Part shown: positions 19,118 through 28,229 of the stretch, piece after piece
Numbering within the stretch: position 1 is the stretch's first letter
How the letters are laid out: the number at the start of each line of letters is the position of its first letter
Source: Fusobacterium necrophorum subsp. necrophorum
Lineage (GTDB): Bacteria; Fusobacteriota; Fusobacteriia; Fusobacteriales; Fusobacteriaceae
Direction: 5' to 3'
Assembly: GCF_004006635.1 (NCBI RefSeq)
Contig: NZ_CP034842.1
Coordinates: 434,001-498,000 of the forward strand
Length of the DNA stretch: 64,000 nt
Notes under the pieces: model-generated
Told to the model about the DNA's origin: nothing
The model's input: the letters and a program-made list of their open reading frames with translations, nothing else
Database searches by the model: none
Translations under genes and position numbers: made by a program

Positions 19118-19681
19118 ATGAAGAAAGCAATTTTTTTAGATAGAGACGGAACTCTCAATGTAGAGAAGAAATATTTATACCAAGAAAAAGATTTGGAATT
19201 TGAAAAAGGGGCTGTGGAAGCTCTTTCCATTTTAAGAAAGTTGGGCTATCTTTTGATCGTGGTAACAAACCAGTCCGGAATTGCAAGACAGTATTATACA
19301 GAAGAGGATTTGAAACGTTTTCATCAAGCCTTCCAAAGAAAATTATCTGCTTTTGGACTGAAAATAGATAAATTCTATTACTGTCCTCATCATCCGGAAA
19401 AAGGAATTGGAGAGTATAAGCTGGATTGTTCTTGTCGAAAGCCGAAGCCGGGAATGTTGGAACAAGGAATCTTGGAATTTGAGATTGATCGAAAGTCTTC
19501 TTATATGGTCGGGGACAAATATGCGGATGTGCAAGCCGGAATGGCGGCAGGAGTGTCTTCCATTTTAGTACGAACAGGTTACGGAAAAGAGGAAGAACAA
19601 AAATTACAGGAAGGAGAGGCAAGAGTTTTTGATAACTTATTGGCCTTTGCTCAGGATAGAAAACAAAGGGAGAGTTTGTAA
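19118..19681 (+). CDS. gmhB: D-glycero-D-manno-heptose-1,7-bisphosphate 7-phosphatase
   Basis: HAD-superfamily phosphatase of the ADP-heptose pathway that supplies the heptosyltransferases encoded 10 kb upstream. 187 residues with the nucleophile motif LDRDGTLN (Asp8, Asp10), VTNQSGIAR, the zinc loop CPHHPEKG...CSCRKPKPGM and VGDKYADV at the end. The stop is one base before murF, so it is probably translated with the cell-wall cluster. Histidinol-phosphate phosphatase is the only close alternative; the zinc loop and context favour GmhB. Confidence 0.92.
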   Translation: MKKAIFLDRDGTLNVEKKYLYQEKDLEFEKGAVEALSILRKLGYLLIVVTNQSGIARQYYTEEDLKRFHQAFQRKLSAFGLKIDKFYYCPHHPEKGIGEYKLDCSCRKPKPGMLEQGILEFEIDRKSSYMVGDKYADVQAGMAAGVSSILVRTGYGKEEEQKLQEGEARVFDNLLAFAQDRKQRESL

Positions 19682-19682
19682 G

Positions 19683-20963
19683 ATGAAATTGTTGTGTCAG
19701 ATATTGCAAAAAAGATTTTCACATTTGAAAGAACTTTCTATTCAAAATGTTGTAATGGACAGTCGGAAAGTTGTTGCAGGCTCCTTATTTTTTGCAATTC
19801 AGAATGGGAATCGGTATGTTTCGGAAGCTTTGGAGAAGGGGGCAAGTATTGTCATTGCGGATCACTATTCCGAGCCTCATGAAAGGGTGATTTCAGTAAA
19901 AGATACCGTTCTTTTTATGCAGGAATTGGCAGCGGAATATAGAAGATTTTTAAAAACGAAGCTTATTGCCATTACAGGAAGCAATGGAAAGACGACTACG
20001 AAAGATATTGTTTATGCTATCTTGTCAAAGACATTTCCAACCAAGAAAACACTTGGAAATTATAACAATCATATCGGATTGCCATTTACTATTTTGAATC
20101 TCGAAGAAGGCGATGAATTTGCGGTTTTGGAAATGGGGATGAGTTCTTTTGGAGAGATTGATGCCTTAGGGAAAATTGCAAGACCTGACTACGGAATCAT
20201 TACCAATATCGGAGACTCTCATTTGGAATTTTTGAAAACGAGAGAAAATGTCTTCAAGGCAAAAACGGAATTATTGCCATATCTTCCTCAAGGTCATTTC
20301 ATTACAAGTGGAGACGATATCTTCTTAAAGAAGGTTTCAGGCGTGCATGTAGGCTATGAAGAGGGGAATGATTATCGCATTGTTTCCTATCGGAAAAAAG
20401 AAAGAATGACTTCTTTTCAAGTTCGTGGAAAGGATTATGAAATTTGCCTCGAAGGAAGGCACAATGTGATGAATGCCGCTATGGGAATTGCCCTTGCGGA
20501 GATGATAGGAATGAAGCCGGAGGAAATTCAGAGAAATTTGTCTCAAATTGCATTAAGTCCTATGAGATTTGAGCGTTCCGAATATCGAGGAACAGAATAC
20601 ATCAATGACGCTTACAACGCCAGTCCGATTTCCATGTTTGCAGCTTTGGACAGCTTGGAAGAGATGAAAGCGGAATGTAAATTTGCTGTGTTAGGAGATA
20701 TGTTGGAATTGGGAGAAAGAGAAATAGAATTTCACAAAGAGGTGATACAAAAAGCAGTTTCCTGTCATTTACAAGCGGTTCTTCTCTATGGAGCTCGTAT
20801 GAAACAGGCTCTTCATGAATTTCCTTTTCATGAGGGCTTACATCACTTTGAAAACAAGGAAGCAATTCGAGAATATTTGAGAAAATTTTCTGAAAAAACG
20901 GTCTTAATCAAGGCCTCCAGGGGAATGAAACTGGAAGACATCATCGAGGGGGAGGAAAAATAA
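19683..20963 (+). CDS. murF: UDP-MurNAc-tripeptide:D-Ala-D-Ala ligase
   Basis: Adds D-Ala-D-Ala to the UDP-MurNAc tripeptide, completing the cytoplasmic precursor. I take ATG 19683, directly after the gmhB stop, with GGGAGAG upstream; this gives 426 residues starting MKLLCQILQKRF. The Mur-ligase ATP loop ITGSNGKTTTKD, FAVLEMGMSSFGEI and NDAYNASPISM are present. Its stop overlaps the mraY start by one base. Confidence 0.96.
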   Translation: MKLLCQILQKRFSHLKELSIQNVVMDSRKVVAGSLFFAIQNGNRYVSEALEKGASIVIADHYSEPHERVISVKDTVLFMQELAAEYRRFLKTKLIAITGSNGKTTTKDIVYAILSKTFPTKKTLGNYNNHIGLPFTILNLEEGDEFAVLEMGMSSFGEIDALGKIARPDYGIITNIGDSHLEFLKTRENVFKAKTELLPYLPQGHFITSGDDIFLKKVSGVHVGYEEGNDYRIVSYRKKERMTSFQVRGKDYEICLEGRHNVMNAAMGIALAEMIGMKPEEIQRNLSQIALSPMRFERSEYRGTEYINDAYNASPISMFAALDSLEEMKAECKFAVLGDMLELGEREIEFHKEVIQKAVSCHLQAVLLYGARMKQALHEFPFHEGLHHFENKEAIREYLRKFSEKTVLIKASRGMKLEDIIEGEEK

Positions 20964-22048
20964 TGTTATATTTTTTAGCAACATATTATACAGGATGTGA
21001 GTTTTTAAAATCGATTTATTTACGAGATTTCATTAGTTTCACTCTTTCTTTATTTTTAGTTTTATTTTTTGGAAGACCTTTTATTCACTACTTACAAAAA
21101 AAGAAATTTGGAGAGATCATTCGACAGGAGGGGCCCGCAAGCCATATCTCTAAAAAAGGAACTCCTACTATGGGAGGAGTGCTTATTATTTTTTCTCTTT
21201 TATTAAGCACTTTCTTGGTGGCGGATATGAAAAATTCTTTTATTTTACTCCTAGTTTTCTCTACTTTGATATTTGCAGGAATTGGTTTTATTGATGATTA
21301 TAAAAAATTTACGGTAAATAAAAGAGGACTTGCAGGAAGAAAAAAATTGCTGGGACAGTCTGTTGTTGCTCTTATGATTTGGACTTACATAAAATTTGTT
21401 GGTTTAACCGGAAATGCCCGTGTGGATCTCTCTGTTGTCAGTCCGAGCAATGCAGGATGGATGATGTATCTTGGAGGAATCGGAATGATAATCTTCATTC
21501 TTTTTGTCATTTTGGGTTCTTCCAATGCGGTCAATATTACAGACGGCTTAGATGGACTTGCTATCATGCCGACGGTGATTTGTGCTGCTATTTTAGGAGT
21601 AATTGCTTATTTTACAGGGCATGTTGAATTGAGCAGTCATTTGCAACTTTACTATACTTCTGGAATAGGAGAGATAACAATCTTTTTGGCTGCCATTTGC
21701 GGTTCCGGTTTGGGCTTCCTTTGGTATAATTGTTATCCCGCTCAGATTTTTATGGGAGATACAGGTTCTCTTGCTTTGGGAGGGATTCTTGGAGTCGTAG
21801 CTGTTTTACTGAAACAGGAATTGCTTTTGCCTATCATAGGAGCTGTTTTTGTCATGGAAGCGGTTTCGGTTATTTTACAAGTGGCTTCTTTTAAAATGCT
21901 CGGGAAACGGATTTTTCGAATGGCTCCCATTCATCATCATTTTGAATTAGGTGGTTTGACAGAAACAAAAGTGACGATGAGATTTTGGATTACTACTATC
22001 TTATTGGGAATTTTTGCGTTAGGGCTTATTAAATTACGAGGAATTTAA
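20963..22048 (+). CDS. mraY: Phospho-N-acetylmuramoyl-pentapeptide transferase
   Basis: Integral membrane enzyme that makes lipid I from undecaprenyl phosphate and UDP-MurNAc pentapeptide. The 361 residues form about ten membrane helices. Family motifs are KKGTPTMGGVL, FIDDYKKF (aspartates), NAVNITDGLDGLA and HHHFELGG. The ATG overlaps the murF stop (TAATG). Confidence 0.97.
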   Translation: MLYFLATYYTGCEFLKSIYLRDFISFTLSLFLVLFFGRPFIHYLQKKKFGEIIRQEGPASHISKKGTPTMGGVLIIFSLLLSTFLVADMKNSFILLLVFSTLIFAGIGFIDDYKKFTVNKRGLAGRKKLLGQSVVALMIWTYIKFVGLTGNARVDLSVVSPSNAGWMMYLGGIGMIIFILFVILGSSNAVNITDGLDGLAIMPTVICAAILGVIAYFTGHVELSSHLQLYYTSGIGEITIFLAAICGSGLGFLWYNCYPAQIFMGDTGSLALGGILGVVAVLLKQELLLPIIGAVFVMEAVSVILQVASFKMLGKRIFRMAPIHHHFELGGLTETKVTMRFWITTILLGIFALGLIKLRGI

Positions 22049-22064
22049 TTATGAGGAGGAAAAG

Positions 22065-23366
22065 ATGAAAAAAGCTATGGTCTTGGGTATGGGAATTAGC
22101 GGAAAAGGAGCAAAAAACCTTTTAGAAAAAGAAGGATATACCGTCATCGCTGTCGACGATAGCTTTGCGATGAGTTCCCAAGAAGCAATGAAATATATTG
22201 ATGAAATAGATGTTTTTATCAAAAGTCCGGGGGTTCCTTGTACTAACTTGGTAAAAGCTGTGCAAGAAAAAGGAATAAAAATTCAAGATGAAATAGAAAT
22301 TGCCTATCAATATATGGTAAAATATAATAAGAAGATAAGCATTGTGGCGGTAACAGGAACGAATGGAAAGACAACCACGACAAGTAAAATTGCGGAACTA
22401 TTAAATTTTGCAGGGAAAAAAGCTGCAGCAGCGGGAAATATCGGTCGCTCTTTCGCGGATGTGTTACTGTCGGAAGAACAGTATGACTATGTCGTTCTGG
22501 AGTTAAGTTCTTATCAATTGGAAAATGTATATGAATTTACGTCCTATATTTCTATGGTCACGAATTTGACTCCCGATCATTTGACAAGATATGCAAATCT
22601 GGAAGACTATTATAATACCAAATTTCATATTTGCCAAAATCAAGAGAAAGAAAATTCGTTTTTCCTATTTAATATAGATCATGAAGAAGTAAGAAAAAGA
22701 GAAACTTTGATGAAAGGAAGAAAGATTTCCTTGTCTCGGAAACAGGAGGCGGACACCTGTGTGAAAGACGGAAATATTCTGTTTCAGGGAGAGAAAGTCA
22801 TGTCGGTTTCCGAGCTTTCTTTAAAGGGAAGTCATAATTTGGAAAATAGTTTATTCATTGTTACAGCAGGAAAATTATTGGGCTTGGATAGCAAAATCAT
22901 TCGGGATTTTTTAAGGAATACAGAGCCTTTGGAACATAGAATGGAGCGATGTTTTCAATATGGAAAGTTACAATTTATCAATGATTCCAAGGGGACCAAT
23001 ATTGATTCTGCAAAGTTTGCTTTGGAAGCTTATCCGGGCTGTATTTTGATCTGCGGAGGTTTTGATAAAAAAGTGGATTTGACTCCTTTGGCGGATATTA
23101 TTGTCAAACAGGTGAAGGAAGTATATCTAATCGGTGTGATTGCCGATAAAATTAAAGCCTTATTAGTGGATAGAAATTATCAGGCAGAAAGAATACATTC
23201 TTTGGATACAATAGAAAACAGTTTGTGGGATATGAAACAAAGATTTACAAAGGAAGATCAGGAAGTCATTTTATTGTCTCCTGCCACCTCTAGTTTTGAT
23301 CAATTTAAATCTTTTGAACATAGAGGTCAAGTCTTCAAAGAATTGGTTCATAAAATTTTTGGATAA
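22065..23366 (+). CDS. murD: UDP-N-acetylmuramoyl-L-alanine:D-glutamate ligase
   Basis: Adds D-glutamate to UDP-MurNAc-L-Ala. 433 residues: N-terminal Rossmann-type domain (VLGMGISGKGAKNLL), the ATP loop VTGTNGKTTTTSK (about 113), LELSSYQLE and the C-terminal domain with NDSKGTNIDSA and LICGGFDKKVD, which are MurD-specific. GAGGAGG lies before the ATG. Confidence 0.97.
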   Translation: MKKAMVLGMGISGKGAKNLLEKEGYTVIAVDDSFAMSSQEAMKYIDEIDVFIKSPGVPCTNLVKAVQEKGIKIQDEIEIAYQYMVKYNKKISIVAVTGTNGKTTTTSKIAELLNFAGKKAAAAGNIGRSFADVLLSEEQYDYVVLELSSYQLENVYEFTSYISMVTNLTPDHLTRYANLEDYYNTKFHICQNQEKENSFFLFNIDHEEVRKRETLMKGRKISLSRKQEADTCVKDGNILFQGEKVMSVSELSLKGSHNLENSLFIVTAGKLLGLDSKIIRDFLRNTEPLEHRMERCFQYGKLQFINDSKGTNIDSAKFALEAYPGCILICGGFDKKVDLTPLADIIVKQVKEVYLIGVIADKIKALLVDRNYQAERIHSLDTIENSLWDMKQRFTKEDQEVILLSPATSSFDQFKSFEHRGQVFKELVHKIFG

Positions 23367-23379
23367 AATGGAGTAAGAT

Positions 23380-24447
23380 ATGAAAAAAGTAATTTTAACA
23401 ACCGGAGGAACGGGAGGACATATTTATCCAGCTTTGGCTGTTGCGGAAGGGTTAAAAAGCAAAGGAATCGAAACCCTATTCATAGGAAGTAGTACAAGAA
23501 TGGAAAAGGAGATCGTTCCAAAAGCTCAATTTCGATTTATTGGTTTGGACATAGATCCTCCCAGAACGATTAAGTCAGTCATAAAGTATATCAAGAGTTT
23601 CGGATATGCCTATCGCATTTTGAGAGAGGAAGAGCCTGATGCTGTGCTGGGCTTTGGGAATTATATTTCCGTTCCTATACTTACCATGTCTTTTCTGTTA
23701 CGAAAGAAGATATATTTGCAAGAGCAAAATGCAGATTTAGGCTTTGCAAATCGTTTGTTTTATCGCTTTGCTCAACTTGTTTTTTTGGCTTTTGAGCATA
23801 CTTATAATACCATTCCTATGAAATATCAAAAAAAGTTTATTGTATCCGGAAATCCTCTTCGTTCAGAAATTCAAGAGGTGAGTTATGATGAGGCAAGAGA
23901 ACGTTTGAAAGTACGAAAAGAGGAAAAAGTATTGCTGATTACCGGAGGAAGTTTAGGAGCTCAGGAAATTAACAACGCGGTATTGAAATATTGGGAGCAT
24001 TTTTTTCAGAGCAAGCATTTACGAGTATACTGGGCAACGGGAAAACAAAATTATGAAGAAGTGCAGGAGAAAGTAAAAAGAGCCAAGATGACGGATACGA
24101 TTAAAGACTATTTTGAGAATATGATTCATCTTATGGCTGCTTCAGATTTGGTGGTCTGTCGTGCGGGGGCTTTGACCATTTCCGAATTAATTGCCTTGCA
24201 AAAACCGGCAGTGATTATTCCATACAGTTCACAAAAAGTAGGGCAATATCAGAATGCTAAAATATTGGAAGAATGCCATTCCGCTGTGGTTTATACCAAT
24301 CGGGAGTCAGAACAGGCAATCGAGAAAGTCATAGAATTATTAAACAATGAAGAAGAGTTAAGAATCATGGGGATTCGTATGAGAAGTTTACAGACGCCAA
24401 ATGCAGTGAATACGATTATCTCTAATTTAGATATTTGGAGGGATTAG
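23380..24447 (+). CDS. murG: UDP-GlcNAc:lipid I N-acetylglucosaminyltransferase
   Basis: Makes lipid II at the inner membrane face. GT-B (family 28) enzyme of 355 residues with the N-terminal glycine loop TTGGTGGHIYPA, the second loop ITGGSLGAQEIN and a C-terminal donor site VVCRAGALTISE. The gene follows murD by 13 bp. Confidence 0.97.
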   Translation: MKKVILTTGGTGGHIYPALAVAEGLKSKGIETLFIGSSTRMEKEIVPKAQFRFIGLDIDPPRTIKSVIKYIKSFGYAYRILREEEPDAVLGFGNYISVPILTMSFLLRKKIYLQEQNADLGFANRLFYRFAQLVFLAFEHTYNTIPMKYQKKFIVSGNPLRSEIQEVSYDEARERLKVRKEEKVLLITGGSLGAQEINNAVLKYWEHFFQSKHLRVYWATGKQNYEEVQEKVKRAKMTDTIKDYFENMIHLMAASDLVVCRAGALTISELIALQKPAVIIPYSSQKVGQYQNAKILEECHSAVVYTNRESEQAIEKVIELLNNEEELRIMGIRMRSLQTPNAVNTIISNLDIWRD

Positions 24448-24454
24448 CAGAACA

Positions 24455-25798
24455 ATGGAAAAAATATATTTTGTGGGAATCAATGGAATTGGAATGAGCG
24501 GATTGGCAAAAATTATGAAATGTCAAGGCTATGATGTTGTGGGGGCGGACTTAACAAGAAACTATGTGACAGAGGAACTGGAAAATTTAGGGATTACAGT
24601 ATATCCGGAGCATAAGGCTTGTCAAATGGAAGATAGAGACTCCCTGATTGCGTCCAGTGCAATTCATTCTGATAATCCAGAGTTCCAGTATGCAAAAGAA
24701 CATAATATTCCATTGATGAAGCGAGGGGAATTGTTGGCCAGTTTATTAAATTCCAAACTTGGAATTGCGGTAGCAGGAACTCACGGAAAAACAACAACAA
24801 GTTCCATGATGTCAGCAGCGATGTTGTCTTTAGACCCTACGATTGTGGTGGGAGGAATTTTGCCGGAAATTGCGTCCAATGCGAAAGTCGGTATGGGGGA
24901 ATACTTTATTGCGGAAGCTGACGAAAGTGATAATTCTTTCTTATTCATGCGACCTAAATATGCAGTCATTACGAATATTGAAGAGGATCATTTGGAAACT
25001 CATGGAAATTTGGAAAATATCAAAAAATCTTTCCGGCAATTTGTCGATCAAACGGAACGACAAGTCCTCGTTTGTAAAGATTGTATAAATGTAAGGTCTA
25101 TCTTTTTGGAAAATAAAAAAATTACCAGTTATGGAATCGAACAAGAGGCCGATATTATGGCAAAAAATATAGAAATTGTGGAAGGAAAAACCTCTTTTGA
25201 AGTATGGATGCAAGGAAAAAATCAAGGAAGATTTTCTATTTCTATTCCAGGAAAACATAATATTTTGAATTCTTTGCCTGTCATTTATTTTGCTCTCAAG
25301 TTTGGAGTGCCAAAAGAGGAAATTCAAGATAAGTTATTGCATTTCAGAGGCTCTAAGAGAAGATATGACATCTTATACTGGGACCAAGAGAAAAATCGAA
25401 AAATTATAGATGACTATGCTCATCATCCGACAGAAATTCAAGCGACATTAAAGGGAGTCAAATCCATTGAAACAGGAAAAATAATTGGAATTTTTCAACC
25501 TCATCGATACAGTCGAGTACATTTTTTATTGGAACGCTTCGGGAATTGTTTTGAGGGCTTGGATGAACTGGTCTTACTGCCGATTTACAGTGCCGGAGAA
25601 CAAAATGATTCCGGTATTTCGGAAAAAGACATTGCCAATTTGATTGAAAATGTTCCTGTCACCTGTATGGAAAGAAAGGAAGAAGTGATGAAAAAGCTAT
25701 TGAAAGAAGCAAAGGAGAAGAACCATATCTTTGTCTTCATGGGAGCAGGAGACATTTCAAAATTGGCCCATGAAGTAGCCGATAGATTGCAAAAATAG
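24455..25798 (+). CDS. murC: UDP-N-acetylmuramate:L-alanine ligase
   Basis: Adds the first amino acid of the stem peptide. 447 residues with FVGINGIGMSGLAKIM (N-terminal nucleotide fold), the ATP loop VAGTHGKTTTSS (about 107), EADESDNSFL and DDYAHHPTEIQATL, the last diagnostic of MurC. It is separated from murG by 7 bp. Confidence 0.97.
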   Translation: MEKIYFVGINGIGMSGLAKIMKCQGYDVVGADLTRNYVTEELENLGITVYPEHKACQMEDRDSLIASSAIHSDNPEFQYAKEHNIPLMKRGELLASLLNSKLGIAVAGTHGKTTTSSMMSAAMLSLDPTIVVGGILPEIASNAKVGMGEYFIAEADESDNSFLFMRPKYAVITNIEEDHLETHGNLENIKKSFRQFVDQTERQVLVCKDCINVRSIFLENKKITSYGIEQEADIMAKNIEIVEGKTSFEVWMQGKNQGRFSISIPGKHNILNSLPVIYFALKFGVPKEEIQDKLLHFRGSKRRYDILYWDQEKNRKIIDDYAHHPTEIQATLKGVKSIETGKIIGIFQPHRYSRVHFLLERFGNCFEGLDELVLLPIYSAGEQNDSGISEKDIANLIENVPVTCMERKEEVMKKLLKEAKEKNHIFVFMGAGDISKLAHEVADRLQK

Positions 25799-25809
25799 GA
25801 GAAAATAGA

Positions 25810-26649
25810 ATGAAGATAGTAGAGCAACAAGTAATGAAAGAGTATTCCAATATGAAAATTGGAGGGAAAGCCAAACGACTGATTATTGTTGACAGTCGGG
25901 AAGAGCTGAAAGAAGTGTATCAAAAATATGATTCTTTAATATTGCTGGGAAATGGAACAAATGTGTTGTTTAGCGACGGATATTTAGATTACAATTTTGT
26001 TTCTACAAAAAACTTAAATAAGATAGAAGCATTAGGAAATGGGCGAGTATTGGTAGAAGCCGGAGTGGACTTGGATGCCTTGCTCTGTTTCATGGAGAAG
26101 GAAAATTTGTCAGGAATGGAAAAAATGGCGGGAATACCCGGTTCGATTGGGGGATTAACCTATATGAACGGGGGAGCTTTCGGAATAGAAATTTTTGATT
26201 TCATTGATGAGATAGAAGTATTAATGGAAGGAAATATTCTTCGACATATTTCTAAAAAGGATTTGGATATTCGATATCGAAATACAGAAATTCAAGAAAA
26301 AAAATGGATTGTCTTAAGTGTCATTTTTCAATTTCATACTGGATTTGATAAAAAAATGGTAGAGGAAATTAAAAAATCGAGAGAAGAAAAACATCCTTTG
26401 GATAAGCCTAGTTTAGGAAGTACCTTTAAAAATCCTAAGGGAGATTTTGCAGCTCGTTTGATTTCGGAAGCAGGCTTAAAGGGGAGAAAAGTAGGCGGAG
26501 CTCAGATTGCCGAAAAACATCCAAATTTTGTATTAAATTTAGGAGAAGCAAGTTTTCAGGATATTTTAGATATTTTGTGCTTAGTGAAGACGGCAGTAAA
26601 AGAAGCTTTTGGAGTGCAATTAGAGGAAGAGATTATTATTATTCGATAA
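25810..26649 (+). CDS. murB: UDP-N-acetylenolpyruvoylglucosamine reductase
   Basis: FAD-dependent reductase that forms UDP-MurNAc from the MurA product. 279 residues, within the shorter type II class. LLGNGTNVLFSDG binds FAD, AGIPGSIGGLTYMNGGAFG and SLGSTFKNPKGDFAARLI (with the catalytic Ser) are conserved, and a final glutamate lies in LEEEIIII. AGGAGAAAA precedes the ATG. Confidence 0.96.
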   Translation: MKIVEQQVMKEYSNMKIGGKAKRLIIVDSREELKEVYQKYDSLILLGNGTNVLFSDGYLDYNFVSTKNLNKIEALGNGRVLVEAGVDLDALLCFMEKENLSGMEKMAGIPGSIGGLTYMNGGAFGIEIFDFIDEIEVLMEGNILRHISKKDLDIRYRNTEIQEKKWIVLSVIFQFHTGFDKKMVEEIKKSREEKHPLDKPSLGSTFKNPKGDFAARLISEAGLKGRKVGGAQIAEKHPNFVLNLGEASFQDILDILCLVKTAVKEAFGVQLEEEIIIIR

Positions 26650-26662
26650 TAGGGAGATAAAC

Positions 26663-27529
26663 ATGAGAATAGCAGTATTTATGGGTGGAGTTTCATCGGA
26701 AAAGGAAATATCGATTCGTAGTGGAGAAGCCATTTTGGAAAGCTTGCAGCGACAAGGTTATGATGCCTACGGAGTTGTATTGACCGAAAAAAATATGATT
26801 TCCGCTTTTCAAGAAGAGGAATATGATTTGGCCTATTTGGCTTTGCATGGAGGAGCTGGAGAAAATGGAGAGATCCAAAGTGTGTTGGAGCTCTTAGGAA
26901 AAAAATATACAGGCTCTCAAGTTGCTGCCTGTGCCATGTCTATGGATAAATTACTGGCTAAAAAAATTGCTTCTTTCGAAGGAATTAGAATGGCAAGAAC
27001 CTATACAAACATGGCAGGAATAGAGTCTTATCCGGTCATGGTAAAGCCGTCTAAAGACGGTTCCAGTGTTGGTATTCATATATGCAATACCCAGGCTGAA
27101 GTGGAAAAAGCTTTGCAAGAAATTTCTGGCTATGCTATGATAGAAGAATACATACAGGGAGAAGAATTAACAGTTGGAGTCTTACATGGAAAAGCTTTGG
27201 GAGTTTTGAAGATTATTCCAAAAGCGGCAGAAATTTATGACTATGAGTCTAAATATGCCCTTGGGGGTTCTGTGCATGAATTTCCAGCTCGAATCACGAA
27301 GACTGCCTATGAAGAAGCTATGTCGAGTGCTGTAAAAATTCATAAGGCCTTAGGAATGAAGGGGGTATCTCGAAGTGATTTTATCTTAAAAGATGATCAG
27401 GTTTATTTCTTGGAGGTTAATGCTTGTCCCGGAATGACAAAAACGAGTTTAATTCCAGATTTAGCAACCTTGCAAGGATATACTTTTGATGATATTACCA
27501 GAATGTTAGTGGAGGAAGCCTTAGCATAA
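26663..27529 (+). CDS. ddl: D-alanine:D-alanine ligase
   Basis: Makes the D-Ala-D-Ala used by MurF. ATP-grasp enzyme of 288 residues: MGGVSSEKEISIRSG at the N-terminus, LHGGAGENG, MVKPSKDGSSVGI and the metal site FLEVNACPGMTKTSL. The tyrosine in the omega-loop region (EIYDYESKY) indicates an ordinary D-Ala-D-Ala enzyme, not a D-lactate or D-serine variant (inference). Confidence 0.96.
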   Translation: MRIAVFMGGVSSEKEISIRSGEAILESLQRQGYDAYGVVLTEKNMISAFQEEEYDLAYLALHGGAGENGEIQSVLELLGKKYTGSQVAACAMSMDKLLAKKIASFEGIRMARTYTNMAGIESYPVMVKPSKDGSSVGIHICNTQAEVEKALQEISGYAMIEEYIQGEELTVGVLHGKALGVLKIIPKAAEIYDYESKYALGGSVHEFPARITKTAYEEAMSSAVKIHKALGMKGVSRSDFILKDDQVYFLEVNACPGMTKTSLIPDLATLQGYTFDDITRMLVEEALA

Positions 27530-27542
27530 TGGAAGGAGAGCT

Positions 27543-28229
27543 ATGTTACTGAGATTATCTTTTATTAGTTTAATCATCTGGTTTCTTTATAGGATACCAA
27601 GTGAATTTTTAAACTTAGATATTTTTAAAATAAAAAAAATTAATATTGGAGAAAATTCTAAAATTCTCAATGAAGAACTCAGTGCCGTTGCAGAAAAGAT
27701 GTATGACAAAAGTATTTGGCAGCTGGATATGAAAAGATTAAAGAAAGAGTTGTCAAAAGATGTACGATTAGAATCCGTGGAAATCTCACATGAAAAGGTG
27801 GGGGAAGTGGATATTAAAGTGGAGGAAAAAAAGCTACTCTACTATGCACAGATTGGAGATCGTATTTATTTAATGGATAAAAAAGGAGAAGTATTTGGAT
27901 ATTTCAATGAGAGAGAGAAAATGTCTCTGCCTCTTTTGGTCTCTAGTGATGGAAAGAATGTTTCTTCTTTGATAGAGGTCCTTTCCAATTTACAGAAATA
28001 TGCTTTCTATGATTCTATCTCTCAAATTTATGAAGTGGACAGTAACAGAATTGATATTATTTTAGTGGATGGAACTAAAATTTTTACCAATACTTCTGTC
28101 GACAAGAAAAAATATAAGGTGGCAATGGCTCTCTATGTTGAAGTCATGAAACATAAAAAGATAGCCTATATAGATTTACGTTTTCAAGATTTTATTATTC
28201 GATATGTGGAGGATGATGATGGAAGATAA
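27543..28229 (+). CDS. ftsQ: Cell division protein FtsQ/DivIB-like
   Basis: 228 residues with a single N-terminal membrane helix (4-18) and an extracytoplasmic POTRA-like region (about 32-95: FKIKKINIGENSKIL...VRLESVEISHEK) followed by a beta domain. Sequence conservation is low, as usual for FtsQ, but the position between ddl and ftsA is the classical one. It would bridge the cytoplasmic ring and the septal synthase. The end overlaps the ftsA start by 11 nt. Confidence 0.82.
   Translation: MLLRLSFISLIIWFLYRIPSEFLNLDIFKIKKINIGENSKILNEELSAVAEKMYDKSIWQLDMKRLKKELSKDVRLESVEISHEKVGEVDIKVEEKKLLYYAQIGDRIYLMDKKGEVFGYFNEREKMSLPLLVSSDGKNVSSLIEVLSNLQKYAFYDSISQIYEVDSNRIDIILVDGTKIFTNTSVDKKKYKVAMALYVEVMKHKKIAYIDLRFQDFIIRYVEDDDGR

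Noticed and set aside
19155..19709. 184-codon open frame antisense to gmhB
   Set aside because: Shadow of gmhB on the opposite strand, with no ribosome site or recognisable domain.
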